The notes under the pieces are model-generated. The model saw only the letters and a list, made by a program, of their open reading frames with translations. It was not told the origin of the DNA and did not search any database. Below are positions 12,307 through 22,624 of a DNA stretch of 64,000 nucleotides, one piece after another. A program made the translations under genes and the position numbers. The stretch comes from Macrosoma leucophasiata (Eukaryota > Arthropoda > Insecta > Lepidoptera > Hedylidae), in contig JAWQUS010000009.1 of the NCBI GenBank assembly GCA_036365455.1, positions 3,254,001 to 3,318,000 on the forward strand. Reading direction: 5' to 3'. Each line of letters opens with the position of its first letter. The first letter of the stretch is position 1.

Positions 12307-12930
12307 TAACCCTCTTCTACGAGTAGGCTAGTGGTAGTGGTAGATTCATAAATTATTTGTTTAAGACAACTGGCCTCGGTAGCCTTGTGGTAGCAGGCCA
12401 CTACTACTATGCTGAGGTCCTGGGTTCGATTCCCGGGTGGGGGGTCATCAGAGATTATGGTGTCCTTTATCTCTGGGTCTATTGGAATTTTTCCATTTTC
12501 TGGAAATTACGCAGTACCTCGAAGTTTGGTAATGTGCCCGGAGACGTCAATAGGCTCGCCACCTGTTACATGGGCCAAAACTTAACCGGCGAATCGTGGG
12601 TGTTTGCATGTATGCTTGAATGCATGCATTTACCTAGGCCTAACCCTTCGGGGATTACAGGCGTGAAGTTACGTGACCGCATGGAGACTAATCCTCATCG
12701 TCTTTCTCATCACCAAAATGCCCTGTTGCATGAGGGAATATGCCATATCGCCACATTTGGCATGCGGGTCGATAGTCGATGTTCGCAGTGACGATAAATT
12801 TATCAGAGAATGCTACTTCCCACCTAGCGTTATTGCATTTACTACCGCCCTATTGGAATAGTTTGACCAACAGTTCGATTGACTGATTGCATTAGCAAAA
12901 TAACCCTCTTCTACGAGTAGGCTAGTGGTA
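12307..12930. repeat. 30-bp perfect direct repeats flanking a SINE
   Basis: The same 30 bases (beginning taaccctcttctacgagtag and ending in gctagtggta) occur at 12307-12336 and 12901-12930. The SINE-L copy at 12371 lies between them. Too long for an ordinary target-site duplication; could be two fragments of one SINE or a local duplication. Confidence 0.8.
12371..12674 (+). repeat. SINE-L copy
   Basis: A box (tagccttgtggta), B box (ggttcgattcc), body (ccggagacgtcaataggctc) and tail (cttcggggattacaggcgtg) are all present. No clear target-site duplication is visible next to it. Confidence 0.85.
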
Positions 12931-13161
12931 CTAGTCTCGGGAGTCGTCAGGTCCCGACGCCTAGAATTTATGGCCAATTTGATCTTAAGCGACGACTTTT
13001 ACTATTTTGTATAGCACAAGTGAAACAAAATTAACAGATATTTATAAACCTTCATGAAAAGTATTACTATCAATTTGTCTTTTTACACCCAAATTAACTA
13101 AACTATACAATTAAAACAGCATTAAAATGAAATAAAAAGTAATTAACAACAAAAACATATT

Positions 13162-13241
13162 TGACAGCGGTGGGATTCGAACCCACGCCCTTACGGACTG
13201 GTGCCTAAAACCAGCGCCTTAGACCACTCGGCCACGCTGCC
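13162..13241 (-). tRNA. tRNA-Leu, anticodon TAG
   Basis: Full cloverleaf on the minus strand. Acceptor ggcagcg pairs with cgctgtc (one GT pair) with discriminator A. The D arm gccgagtggtctaaggc carries the A box. The anticodon stem ctggt/accag holds a 7-base loop tttaggc, reading TAG. A long variable arm (tccgtaagggc) fits the leucine class. The T arm gtggg-ttcgaat-cccac carries the B box. Just after the 3' end a TTTTT run (complement of 13151-13155) would stop Pol III. Acts as leucyl adaptor for CUA and related codons. Confidence 0.93.
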
Positions 13242-13811
13242 TTATTGTGATCTCTCGTATATTTGATAGGTATTAATAATTGTTCAAAATAAACTATCTT
13301 AAAATAAATAAAGCAGTCGTCGCTAGGTCCATGGGGTCCCAGTGCTCGTCTCCTATTTGGAGACATTGCGAAACGATTGGTCGACAATTCCCGTGACTAG
13401 AGGGCTGGCCAATATTTTGGGCAGAGAATAAGCATTGCCATTCAACGTGGCAATGCTGCCAGCCTTCTGGGAACGTTGCCGCAATACGACCGCGATGTGG
13501 ATTTTTTTGATGCATTACTGCTTTATTTATTTTAAGATTATTTAAAAAAAAAATATTTGTAATGAATTAATTGTATAGAAAATTAAATAAAATGTCACAT
13601 CGTAATTGTTCAAAAGAAATAATATTTTATTACAATGAAAACCCGCTTAGATTAATTTTATTTGATCAAGTCAAGTGAAAGTTAAGAATGTAGCCACGAG
13701 CCGTGTAAAAAAACAGAGGTTAAAAATAGAGATATAACTCCTTATACCAACATACCTATAGTAGCCGACCTCAGAATGTCAATGAATATTTAATCTTGTC
13801 GTATATTATAA

Positions 13812-13957
13812 CCCCCTTATTCATAAACGTATTTTAGCTAAAGTGTTGCTAATCTCTCCTTTGTCTTTTTCTATGCTGCACATTTGATAATGAAACTGAC
13901 TAAGACATAGCATTCTATAGCTAAAACGTAACTAATGTACGTTTATGAATAAGGAGG
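13812..13957. mobile_element. MITE with ccttattcataaacgta termini
   Basis: Left terminus cccccttattcataaacgta is matched by the inverted right terminus tacgtttatgaataaggagg. Total about 146 bases with no coding capacity. Confidence 0.8.
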
Positions 13958-14353
13958 TAAGTATAATATTTGAAAACACATCGATCAAAACCATTGCTTT
14001 TCTCACCTAATTAAATGTAATCAAGATTGATTTAAAAAAAAATTGTTAATCTTTCACTGGTAACACCCAGCCGTCTGACGAACCTACTGACATCTCCGAG
14101 CACATCAACTACCTCCAAGGGTGGTACTGAGTAACTCTCGAAAAATTATTCCATTTTTCGGCCCATATACCTATCAAGTTAACAAAGTTGTGATCTCAAT
14201 ATTCCACCGAGATCGAACATAAAACCTCATCGTGGCAGTAGTCATCTGAACTTTCAACATTTTAAAATACTTTTTTTTTATTTGATTTGATTTGTCTCTG
14301 TCAATGTCTATGTGAACGATTACAACGAGTGTTTCAAAAGAAAAGCAGTGACA

Positions 14354-14522
14354 TTTTTTTATGTCGTGGAAATGCCAAACACGCATGCAGTTCACATTGA
14401 TGTTAAGTGATGACTGCAGCCTATTAACACCCACACAAAGACAAAGGTCAACGTGCAGATGCGTTACAACTCCTGAGGTCTAAGGTGTTATGTTATGCCT
14501 CTGTGCCGGAAATTACAGGCCC
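14354..14522 (+). repeat. Lep-300 5' half
   Basis: Runs from a T run and atgtcgtggaaatgccaaac through gcagttcacattgatgttaa to gccggaaattacagg. The 3' half is missing. Confidence 0.8.
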
Positions 14523-14697
14523 GGTATTTTAAAAACGTAATTTTACGCCGGTATTCCTATAGGGAGCAGGCATGATATGTGCATGGTTACGTTTTTTGGG
14601 TAGCGAACCTATAGACATCGTATCAGCACTGGGAAACTTAAAAAAAAAAGGGAAAATAGCACTAAAGATAAAAGATAATAGCCCTTTTTCTTCGATT

Positions 14698-14752
14698 GCC
14701 TCGGACCCAGGACCCCAGTGACGCAGAAGTAGCCTGTTACCACTAGACAACT
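14698..14752 (-). repeat. diverged SINE-L head
   Basis: The minus strand reads gtctagtggtaacaggc (A-box part) and then gtcctgggtccgaggc (degraded B box), the same order and spacing as the heads at 307 and 12371. The body is not recognisable. Confidence 0.55.
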
Positions 14753-14824
14753 GATTATTTATTTTAAGCAAACTTCTTTCTGTTCTGGTGTTTAAGCCTG
14801 ATTCTAGTGAACACAAAGATCTGA

Positions 14825-16080
14825 CGATATATTTATTTGACTCGGAGCGGCGTGTTAAAAGTTTAGCACATTACCGGGTTAAGTATGCCGATAAATTACG
14901 CACAAATTAACGTTTCGTCACGGCAACTCGAGACGTATGCCCTACTTTTGCCATAAATAATAAGAGCCATAAAGGGAATTACTTTGAGCTATTAAGTCTT
15001 GTGCGCCCAAATTAATATAGCGTGGAGTAGTTAGCAGGTATAAGATTGCTTGCAATTTTTGATATTAGAGTATTGGAGAATTGGAGTAGAATGAGCATGC
15101 AGTGCACGTTGACTCTAACTGAATATTGCAAGCTGTAAAGTAACTAACTCGAATGTATAATAATACCTACTATTAACCAGATTATATTATTTTATTATTA
15201 TTTTACTTATTTATTTAAAACCTTATTTCCTATTTTTTTACATATATAAGTATCAAAAACAAATTTATTATTATGTCTCTCGTCAGCACGGGATCCAATT
15301 TGAACCCCGGACCTTTGTCAGGCTTGCGCGGGGACATGGGAGGTCCATTAGAGGTGTGCAAATTTTTAATTTGTAATGCAGCAGAGCTTGTGCTCTATAG
15401 ATGTTTCTCTGTGACTACCGCCAGTAAATAAACCACTTTTTTATTATAAATGCAATGAATAGAGAGACACGTGTATTGGAGCGTAAAAAAAAGCTTACGG
15501 TTTAATACCATATTATACCATACCATATTAATGTACATCGAGTGTTCAAAGGATACCTCTCAATAGAATCACATCTCAATAGAATTTACAGAAGACATAA
15601 ATATAACTTATAAGTATGTTAAAGTCTAGTATGTTAAAGTAAAATAACCGTTTTCTTCTCAGTGATTAAAACTCAAATACTCTCTTATACTCTGCTTGAC
15701 ATATAGAATCAGCTATTTATCACAAGTGAATAAAAGCAGACGCTATCACCATCCGGTATCCCAGATGTATGTAGCTAGAAGTAACATCAACTACGCCTTA
15801 GTAATGAAAGATAGATTGCCTTGTTTACACATAACGATTTTTTTTACAAAACTGAGGGAATACTACATACTTCCTGGTACATAAAACGTACATACGCATA
15901 CAACGTCTCGTGTTGTTTTCAAAGTCGATGAAAAATTACGTGAGTTGAAAATTTTGATTATGAATATTATTATAACTTATATATTTTATTCAAACGTAAC
16001 TGCTCATCTATAGGTACTTATTTCCCAAAACATTATAATTTCGTTCTTTTTCCGCAAATACATTTTTGTTATTTAGGGTC
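14825..16080. other. no gene seen
   Basis: AT-rich, no recognised gene or repeat. Confidence 0.5.
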
Positions 16081-16090
16081 AAATCTCACA

Positions 16091-16390
16091 ACAGCCACCC
16101 GGCACCCGACCAGCGCCCGACTGCCTCAAACGGTCTGCGCTCAATACATCAACTCCGCTCCGTATCGCCTCAACCGCAAGCCGTCAAAGCGCGGGCGGCA
16201 AGTGACCACTTGCTTTTCTTGCGTTGACTTTGCATTGCCAACGCGCTGTTTCCAAGTGGACAGCGCGCCGTCCGCGAGTGGTCTGCGAGTGGTTCACAAG
16301 AAACATCGCGTCGTTCACCCGTGGACCACCCGTCGACAACGAGTGGACGCCGTAAGCTGAGGCAGTGCTGGTCGGGTTCCGGATGGCTGT
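16091..16390. mobile_element. GC-rich 300-bp element with 24-bp inverted termini
   Basis: The first 24 bases (acagccacccggcacccgac plus cagc) match the reverse complement of the last 24 at 22 of 24 positions. The interior is GC-rich while both flanks are AT-rich, so this is an inserted DNA. No open frame of note. Family not recognised; a MITE of unusual base composition is the simplest reading. Confidence 0.7.
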
Positions 16391-16576
16391 AGTAAGCTAT
16401 GACCTTTAAAGTTAATAGAATACCAGTAACGGATATTTTGCAAATAAAATATTATATATGACACTAAAATGTATCATTAGCACATGTTATTTCTATTGTC
16501 TTGTGTAGTGTTCGTCACAGTAGCCATTATACCATCAGCCATCGTAAGAGACCTTTCTTTTCAAGCTCAGTGTAGA

Positions 16577-16710
16577 TTTTTTTATATCACGAAGTGGCGA
16601 ATAAGCATACAATTCAAATGGAAGGTAATTGAATATTGTAGCTTATAAACACCTACATTTAAACCAGGGACTTCAATGTAGATGCGTTCCATTCCTGATG
16701 TCTAAGTTAT
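16577..16710 (+). repeat. Lep-300 5' half, old copy
   Basis: Recognisable by the T run, gaagtggcgaataagcatac, gcttataaacacctac and gatgcgttcc...cctgatgtctaag in the family order, with many substitutions. Confidence 0.6.
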
Positions 16711-16838
16711 CAAAAATAAAAGGGCTGTAAAAAGTAGATGAGCATCCTTATCCTCACTAGAGTACCCTCGGTGAGGTTAATCTGTACCCCAAGTGCCATG
16801 CATACATTATACCTTTTATGAGAAGTATCTAACCAATG

Positions 16839-17073
16839 CTTCGGAGGGCACGTTAAGCCGTCGGTCCCGGTTGCTATCGATAGATAGCAGTCGTTAAACC
16901 TTGTCGGAGGCCTTATGAGCGGTTTGAAAACATCCGACAGCGGGTTGGCCACTAACCCACCCACCTCCACCAATCCGCATTGGAGCAGCGTGGTGGAGTA
17001 AGCTCCAGGCCTCCCCCCAAAAAGGGGAGAGACTCGTGCCCAGCAGTGGGACGTATAATGGGTTGCCATTATT
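16839..17073 (+). repeat. SINE-5S copy, 5'-truncated
   Basis: Holds the family body (gagggcacgttaagccgtcg, cgatagatagcagtcgttaa, ggagtaagctccaggcctcc) and 3' end gggttgccattattat, but lacks the 5S-like head. Target-site duplication atctaaccaatg at 16827-16838 and 17074-17085 fixes both ends and shows it arrived truncated. Confidence 0.88.
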
Positions 17074-17085
17074 ATCTAACCAATG

Positions 17086-18180
17086 ATGGGAAAAAAACTT
17101 CGATGAACATATTGCTGGTCGAATCGTGGTCGTCTCGTGTACCCAAAACGTCCGCGCCACTAAATTATGCCCTCCTAACTTTCTGGAGCAGTGATCACTG
17201 AAGTTTGTTGCCTGGAACACCCTCATGTTGGCCGGCGACAATTCGACACGTGCGCCCAGAATACATATCTTTACAGACCTAATTACCATGAAGTAAGATT
17301 GTGTTTGCCTTGCAGTTACGGGCAATTTCGATATTTAACCGAGTTCAAAAAACGAGAAGGTTCTCAATTCGGCCGGTATATTTTTTTTTATGTATGTACG
17401 CGAATTTCGTTGTTCGTATTCATTTGATTAAAATGTTTTCTTTGATCACTTCGACGATTCAGAATTATAGTCTAGCAACTAGTTGAGGTTACAAATTTGA
17501 GCTGCGGTCATGAGCCGTGATTGGGTTTCTTGTTTCAATATCTATCGTGCTACTACCACAGTCAATAGAACGTAGTAGTGCTACTACTAATTATAACACC
17601 TACTTTATAATAAAACTATTGTTGTCCATAGACAGGCTACTCGTTTCAGCGTAAGATTCTAACAAACAGCAAAACAATTTTGAATAGGTGCCAAAAGAAG
17701 TAAATAATGAAGATCACTCGTATGTGATGAAAAGACCAGTAAAATGCATTGCGTAACCCTCGTAACCCTTCCTTCACACAGTCAGTCGGTCTCTGACGGT
17801 AATAGTGTTTTACTGTATCACCGGTAAAGTAAAGTATCGTGTGAACACAGTCCATAGAAACTAGAAACGAATCGGCACTAAACGAAATCCTGAATTCAAC
17901 CGAAATCGCATGTGAACGTGCTGTAAGGTCATGGAGGTGCTTAGAGTATCCTGTTGTAAACGAGAAAAATTATAGCGCGACAAGCCACGCAACTATGTGC
18001 CTTCCTAATTTATCTAACTTATCTTTTCAGTTTGTCTTTTCGGTGCTATTTTTTTTCGTAATATTTAGTGCCTAAAGTCCGTCTGTTTTGTGTCGAATCA
18101 GCGAGCAGGTCACATGAATGGTGAATATTGCTGCTTATAGATCTTTGATAACAATTACGGAGCCATTGATTACTATCTAA
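17086..18180. other. no gene seen
   Basis: Small frames at 17191-17427 and 17646-17855 resemble nothing known to me. No repeat structure. Confidence 0.5.
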
Positions 18181-18181
18181 G

Positions 18182-18268
18182 CCCTGTAATTTCCGGCAGA
18201 GAGGCAATTATATAGTCAATTATCCTGAGGTCTAAGATGTTATATCTTAGACCTCAGGATAATTGACT
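18182..18268 (-). repeat. Lep-300 fragment ending in a perfect 25-bp palindrome
   Basis: Begins as minus-strand Lep-300 (ccctgtaatttccggcagag). It then contains agtcaattatcctgaggtct plus aagat at 18214-18238 and its exact reverse complement at 18244-18268, separated by gttat. The family's normal cctgaggcctaaggtgttat segment has been turned into a hairpin. Confidence 0.75.
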
Positions 18269-18733
18269 GTCTGATTCTGACTTTTACACTGCATAAGGAT
18301 ACGAAATATCGTTTCAATTGACACTAGCAATATGCGTAACAGCGATGCCATAATTAAAAATAATTATAATAATTAAGTTTGATATTTCAAACAATAGTAA
18401 CACAACATGTCAAAAATTTATCAAATAAATTGTTGCATTGTTTACAGTATGTTCTGCGCTCCCCACATATCTAGACGTCCATAACCCAATGCATTTGCAT
18501 AGTCCGCCGCGAGACAGCTCAAATATTTGATGTTAAATGTCTGTGGTCCCGCGAGCAATGCAAATTAGATGACGTCACAAGTTGCTCCCCTAATGAGGTT
18601 TCAGAGAATAATAAATAACGCTGCGAGTTGCGCACGATGAAATTTAGACGTTTTATTTAGGAATGCGGTCGAAATGGTACAGCCTGCGTCTACTTCTAGG
18701 GCTTGGGATTTATGGGCGATTGACATTAGATTA

Positions 18734-19056
18734 TCTATACATACATACAAATAAATAAAATTGGAGTGTCTGTTTGTAATATTAAAATAACCGCTTTTTA
18801 CTAAATGCATATGTACTCGTATGTATCCACGGTACATATACCAAAACAACATTTTTTTCAATTTTTGTCTGTCTGTTTAGCGGGGCTAATCTTAGGAACG
18901 GCTAGACCGATTTTGACGGGACTTTCACTGGCAGATAGCTGATGTAATAAGGAGTAACTTAAGCTACTTTTATACTAGCTTTGGCCACGCCTTCGTCCGG
19001 GTTGATACTGAACAATCATAAATTCTCACGCGAACGAAGTCGCAGAGACAGCTAGT
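18734..19056 (+). mobile_element. Helitron-type element, family H2
   Basis: 5' end starts TCTATAC and 3' end finishes cgaagtcgcagagacagctagt, the CTAGT-type terminus preceded by a short hairpin expected of Helitrons. The body (attggagtgtctgtttgtaa, ccgattttgacggga, agatagctgatgtaataagg) recurs at 31625 (minus) and 34856. Non-autonomous; no Rep/helicase. Confidence 0.75.
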
Positions 19057-19264
19057 TAAAAATATAAATATTATCCTCCTAAATTGGTCATCTTATTTGG
19101 AATACATTTGTTTGCGTTACACCTATATTTGGGATACATTGAGTTACATATCGACCCTGCAGTTTTGAAGCAAAATTAATGTGACAGGCGGACAGACACC
19201 CGAATGATCCTATAAGAATTACATTTTTTATTATTTAGTTGCGGTACCATAACAAAACAACTCC

Positions 19265-19375
19265 GGCTGTATTAATAGACAGAGTCTTTGAGACGATTTT
19301 AATATCACGTTTTGTCGTGTTAAACGGGTTGGAATGCCGTGTTCTTGGACTAAAATATGTCTATTAATACTAGCC
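19265..19375. mobile_element. small inverted-repeat element 1 of 3
   Basis: Left end ggctgtattaatagaca is inverted at the right end (tgtctattaatactagcc) with a single extra base. Length 111 bases. Abuts the next element. Confidence 0.6.
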
Positions 19376-19505
19376 TAAGGCCGTCTCCACACGTTGGATC
19401 TATAAAATAGCGATGGCTACAACGTTGAGGCGAGCGATGAGCGTTGGTGATTGGCCGACATGTGTCAGCAGCCAAAGTTGGGGCCAACGTGTGGAGCCGG
19501 CGTTA
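19376..19505. mobile_element. small inverted-repeat element 2 of 3
   Basis: Left end taaggccgtctccacacgtt is inverted at the right end (caacgtgtggagccggcgtta) with few differences. Length 130 bases. Interior is GC-richer than flanks. Confidence 0.65.
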
Positions 19506-19822
19506 GGGCTATATTTCACCAGGAAACAATGGCAGCGCAACCGGACTGGCGGACGAGTGAGTAAGACGCTATTGTGTCTCATTCAGCGCTATAGTAATTA
19601 GTGGTTGCGCGACCAGTCTCCAGAATTATATATTAGTCTATGGCGACCAGGGTGGCGGCGCGACCAGTAGCATTCTGTGCCGCCGTCGGGCTGGTTGCGC
19701 CGCCATGTTGGTTGCGCAGCCAAACGAACACCAGGCGAGTAACTCTCTATAGAGCTGTATGTATACGTTTCGTTGGTAGCGGCGACTGGTTGCGCCGCCA
19801 TGGTCCCGGTGAAATATAGCCC
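19506..19822. mobile_element. small inverted-repeat element 3 of 3, Harbinger-like ends
   Basis: Left end gggctatatttcacc is exactly inverted at the right end ggtgaaatatagccc. GGG-start, TTTCACC-type termini beside a TTA resemble PIF/Harbinger elements. The GC-rich interior repeats ggttgcgccgccat twice. No transposase. Confidence 0.7.
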
Positions 19823-20179
19823 ATAATTTCGTGCTCTCACTAGAGCCAGAAAATATTTCAAATTACGAGTAGTGTAAATAAATAAATCAATTAGTAACTC
19901 TCATTTGGGTACATAAATGTGTAACAATTAAGCTCCGAGAGTATTTTAACGATAAAAGCTTAAACGTGTTTCTCTAACGAGGTTTAATTCAGTGTAGAGC
20001 TGAAACGAAACCGAACATGGATAAGCATAAAGAGTTTAAAATCAGGCAAGTGCGTGTTTGATGACGCACTGTTGGAATCTGCAAATGATTTTATTAGTAG
20101 GGCCCAACCGTGAACAAACATAATTATATAATATATTATTACTACGGACTTGACACACGTTGTACCTAACCCACAATTA

Positions 20180-20347
20180 TCCCTACTAATATTATAAATT
20201 CGAAAGTAATTCTGTCTGTCTGTCTGTTACCTTTTCACGTACAAACGACTGAACCGATTTTAATGATTTTTGGTACAGAGATAGAGTTGACTTTGAGAAA
20301 GAACATAGGCTACTTTTTTAACGACATCCACGCGGGCAACAGCTAGT
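20180..20347 (+). mobile_element. short Helitron-type element, family H3
   Basis: Starts tccctactaatattataaat and ends cacgcgggcaacagctagt, a 5' TC and 3' CTAGT arrangement typical of lepidopteran non-autonomous Helitrons. Contains ctgtctgtctgtctgt and accgattttaatga inside. Confidence 0.75.
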
Positions 20348-20611
20348 TATGAATATTTATAAAAGCATTCTTAATTATTGTAAGTTTAGAAATTAAACAA
20401 AAGTTTTGTTTTTGTTTTTTGTAAGTTTGTTTGACACGGATCAATTTTATAAAAATAAAGGATACATCTTGAAACTTCTTTCATTTATAAGAATCTCCAT
20501 CATGAGCGCGATATCAGGCAAAGCGGCAAAAAGAGTTTGCTAGTATCTAAATAGTTAGCCAGAAAAGGGGTGTGTGAATGAATACATATTATGATAAGAT
20601 ATTTTTTTTAT

Positions 20612-20703
20612 GTCTGAAGGTTGGCAGACAAGCAAACGGGCTACCTGATGGAAAGTGGTCACCGTCGCTTATGAACATTTGCAGCACCAGGGGAGTGACC
20701 AAC
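20612..20703 (+). repeat. dispersed repeat fragment, second copy of the 4911 family
   Basis: Shares gacaagcaaac, cacctgatggaaagtggtca-like and caccgtcgcttatgaacatt with 4911-5215, then stops after ggggagtgaccaacgc. Confidence 0.6.
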
Positions 20704-20759
20704 GCGAAGATATGGAAGAATGCAAAATGTACGAATTTTACAGAATTTTACTTTTGCTT

Positions 20760-21240
20760 ATTATTGATGGAACCCTCATAAAAGCGTAGGTAACCTAATT
20801 TGTTTTTGATTAGTGGTTTTGGTATTCTATTCACAGGTTTCTGTGGTCTTCTAATGAATTATCCTTGTAGCAAGAAAATTTAAAAATTGTGGCCCGAGTT
20901 TCGGTACTTTACTTTCGCTCGGTAGTTTTTTCTTACGCAACTTAACACGTGCGTCCGACTTTCACTTGCCCGATTTTTTCATTCAACTTTAAAACTTTAT
21001 GATTAAACCCTTAAGACAAATGTTTACTGTACTCATTAAAACCGGAATAGGACGTCCTAGATACCTACAACTAAATATTTGTGTTCGGCTAGAAGTTAGT
21101 AAAGTTGATAGAGTCGATTTTAAGTTTTATTCCCCGAAGCCAGTTGAAAACACCTGAACCGCGTTTAAACAAACAAGACAACATGACACCTACATCTTTC
21201 CTTCTAATGGCTTATTTGTCTCTATTTATCTATCTTATCA
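20760..21240. other. no gene seen
   Basis: AT-rich, unrecognised. Confidence 0.5.
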
Positions 21241-21246
21241 TATATC

Positions 21247-21465
21247 CTATCTATCTATGTATATAAAAATCAATTGCTGTTTGCTAGTCTCGCTAAAATT
21301 TGAGAACGGCTGGACCGATTTGTTGCTTTTACTATATTTCTAATATTTTTATCATATTTATCATATCAACCTTTCCTGGACTTCCAAAAATAATTCAAAA
21401 CCATAATTAGTCAAATCGGTGCAGTCGTTCTCGAGTTTTGCAGCACTAACGAATAGCTATAGATG
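21247..21465. mobile_element. fold-back made of two inverted H1 Helitron 5' ends
   Basis: Left arm (aatcaattgctgtttgctag, tctcgctaaaatttgagaac) is H1 5' sequence in plus orientation. The right arm (ttcctggacttccaaaaata, tcggtgcagtcgttctcgag, cactaacgaatagct) is the same 5' region in minus orientation. The two H1 beginnings face each other and no H1 3' end is present. Confidence 0.7.
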
Positions 21466-21707
21466 TTTATACATACTCGTATATAAGTAGGTTTTATTTT
21501 ACTACTGAATAAAAAAAAAGACGTGTGGCACTCGGGGACTGCCGCGGTAAAGCTATTGCATTTACATAATTATCTAAAATCATGCAAAACAAAATAAAAT
21601 GCAAATAAAAGAAAAAAAAATGAAACAATAATTTTCTATGAATATTTACCACTTTTTAAATATTGAATGGAAAAACAAACAATAAAAAAAATGAACAAAA
21701 ACAATCT

Positions 21708-21788
21708 TGGCAGCGGTGGGATTCGAACCCACGCCTCCGAAGAGACTGGTGCCTTAAACCAGCGCCTAGACCGCTCGGCCACGCTACC
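21708..21788 (-). tRNA. tRNA-Leu, anticodon AAG
   Basis: Minus-strand cloverleaf: acceptor ggtagcg/cgctgcc with discriminator A, anticodon stem ctggt/accag around loop ttaaggc (AAG), a long variable arm with ctc/gag stem, and T arm gtggg-ttcgaat-cccac. A TTTTT run lies just 3' (complement of 21697-21701). The D loop reads gagcggtcta, one A shorter than the gagcggtctaa I recall for insect tRNA-Leu(AAG). This may be tolerated or may mark early decay. Confidence 0.88.
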
Positions 21789-22407
21789 CACGAGGTCGGA
21801 CGGGGAAATTATACATTACTGTCTTTAAATGAGTTTAAAATTAGTAATCCGGAGCGTCCGGTTTTTTGCGTTACGGAATTTCTGAATTCGGTCCCCGCGC
21901 TCAAGGCCAGCGATAGAAGCTATGCAATAGCTTAAAATAAAAAACTTGCAGCAAAAGTTTGATAAACGGTAACAATTTTGAAAATTTAAAAAGTTTATAT
22001 TATGTACGATACTGTGCGACAAATAATGATCATTTATTATAGAACACGAAAAACTTTCCCCTTTATCGACTTTGGTTTTATCTGGAAAAAAAGGACCCTC
22101 CGAATTGCGCTCTTGTGTCAAGAGTCTCGAGATGAGATCGCTCTCTCGACACGAACGTAATAGATTTTTTTTCTGATAAGGCACCAAATTAATAATCTGT
22201 AAAAACTTTCTGAATAATCAAGTGACGAGATGAAAATCGGTATGAAGGTTGATTATCGTTTATCAATTTAGTATTGCGTATAAACTTTTATTTGGTTAAT
22301 GATTTTAGCTGCAAATGATTTGTTTCTTTTTCTATCTTACAAATCGAGAGGTAAAACTCCTTCGGCACTATTTGCTACCTTTATACCTTTCAATATAATT
22401 TAGTTTT

Positions 22408-22608
22408 GACGACCCGGTTAGTCCAGCGGTGCGAAACCACCGTTTGATTCGAAGGATCGCGGGATCGATCCCCGCACCGGAACAAATATTTGTATGGCCT
22501 ACAGATATTTGTTTCTGGGTGTTTGTGTATGTGTTGTATGTGTACAACGGCACCCACGACACAGGTTTATACCTACTGTGGGGCTGTGAGTGTAAGCGTA
22601 TTTAAAAA
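22408..22608 (+). repeat. SINE-G copy, tRNA-headed, full length
   Basis: Head has A box (ttagtccagcgg) and B box (gggatcgatccc). Body has ttgtatggcctacagatatt, gggtgtttgtgtatgtgttg, caacggcacccacgac and gtgtaagcgtattt, then an AT dinucleotide tail. Further copies are at 35985, 40494, 53631, 53921 and 61209. Confidence 0.83.
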
Positions 22609-22624
22609 ATATATATATATAAAC

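Noticed and set aside
16894..17325. 143-codon minus-strand frame with MPVTARQTQSYF
   Set aside because: Mostly antisense to a SINE-5S copy; the same peptides appear at every copy.
21663..21935. 90-codon frame containing RWDSNPRLRRDWCLKPAPRPLGHATHE
   Set aside because: It is a translation across the minus-strand tRNA-Leu gene, a common artefact.
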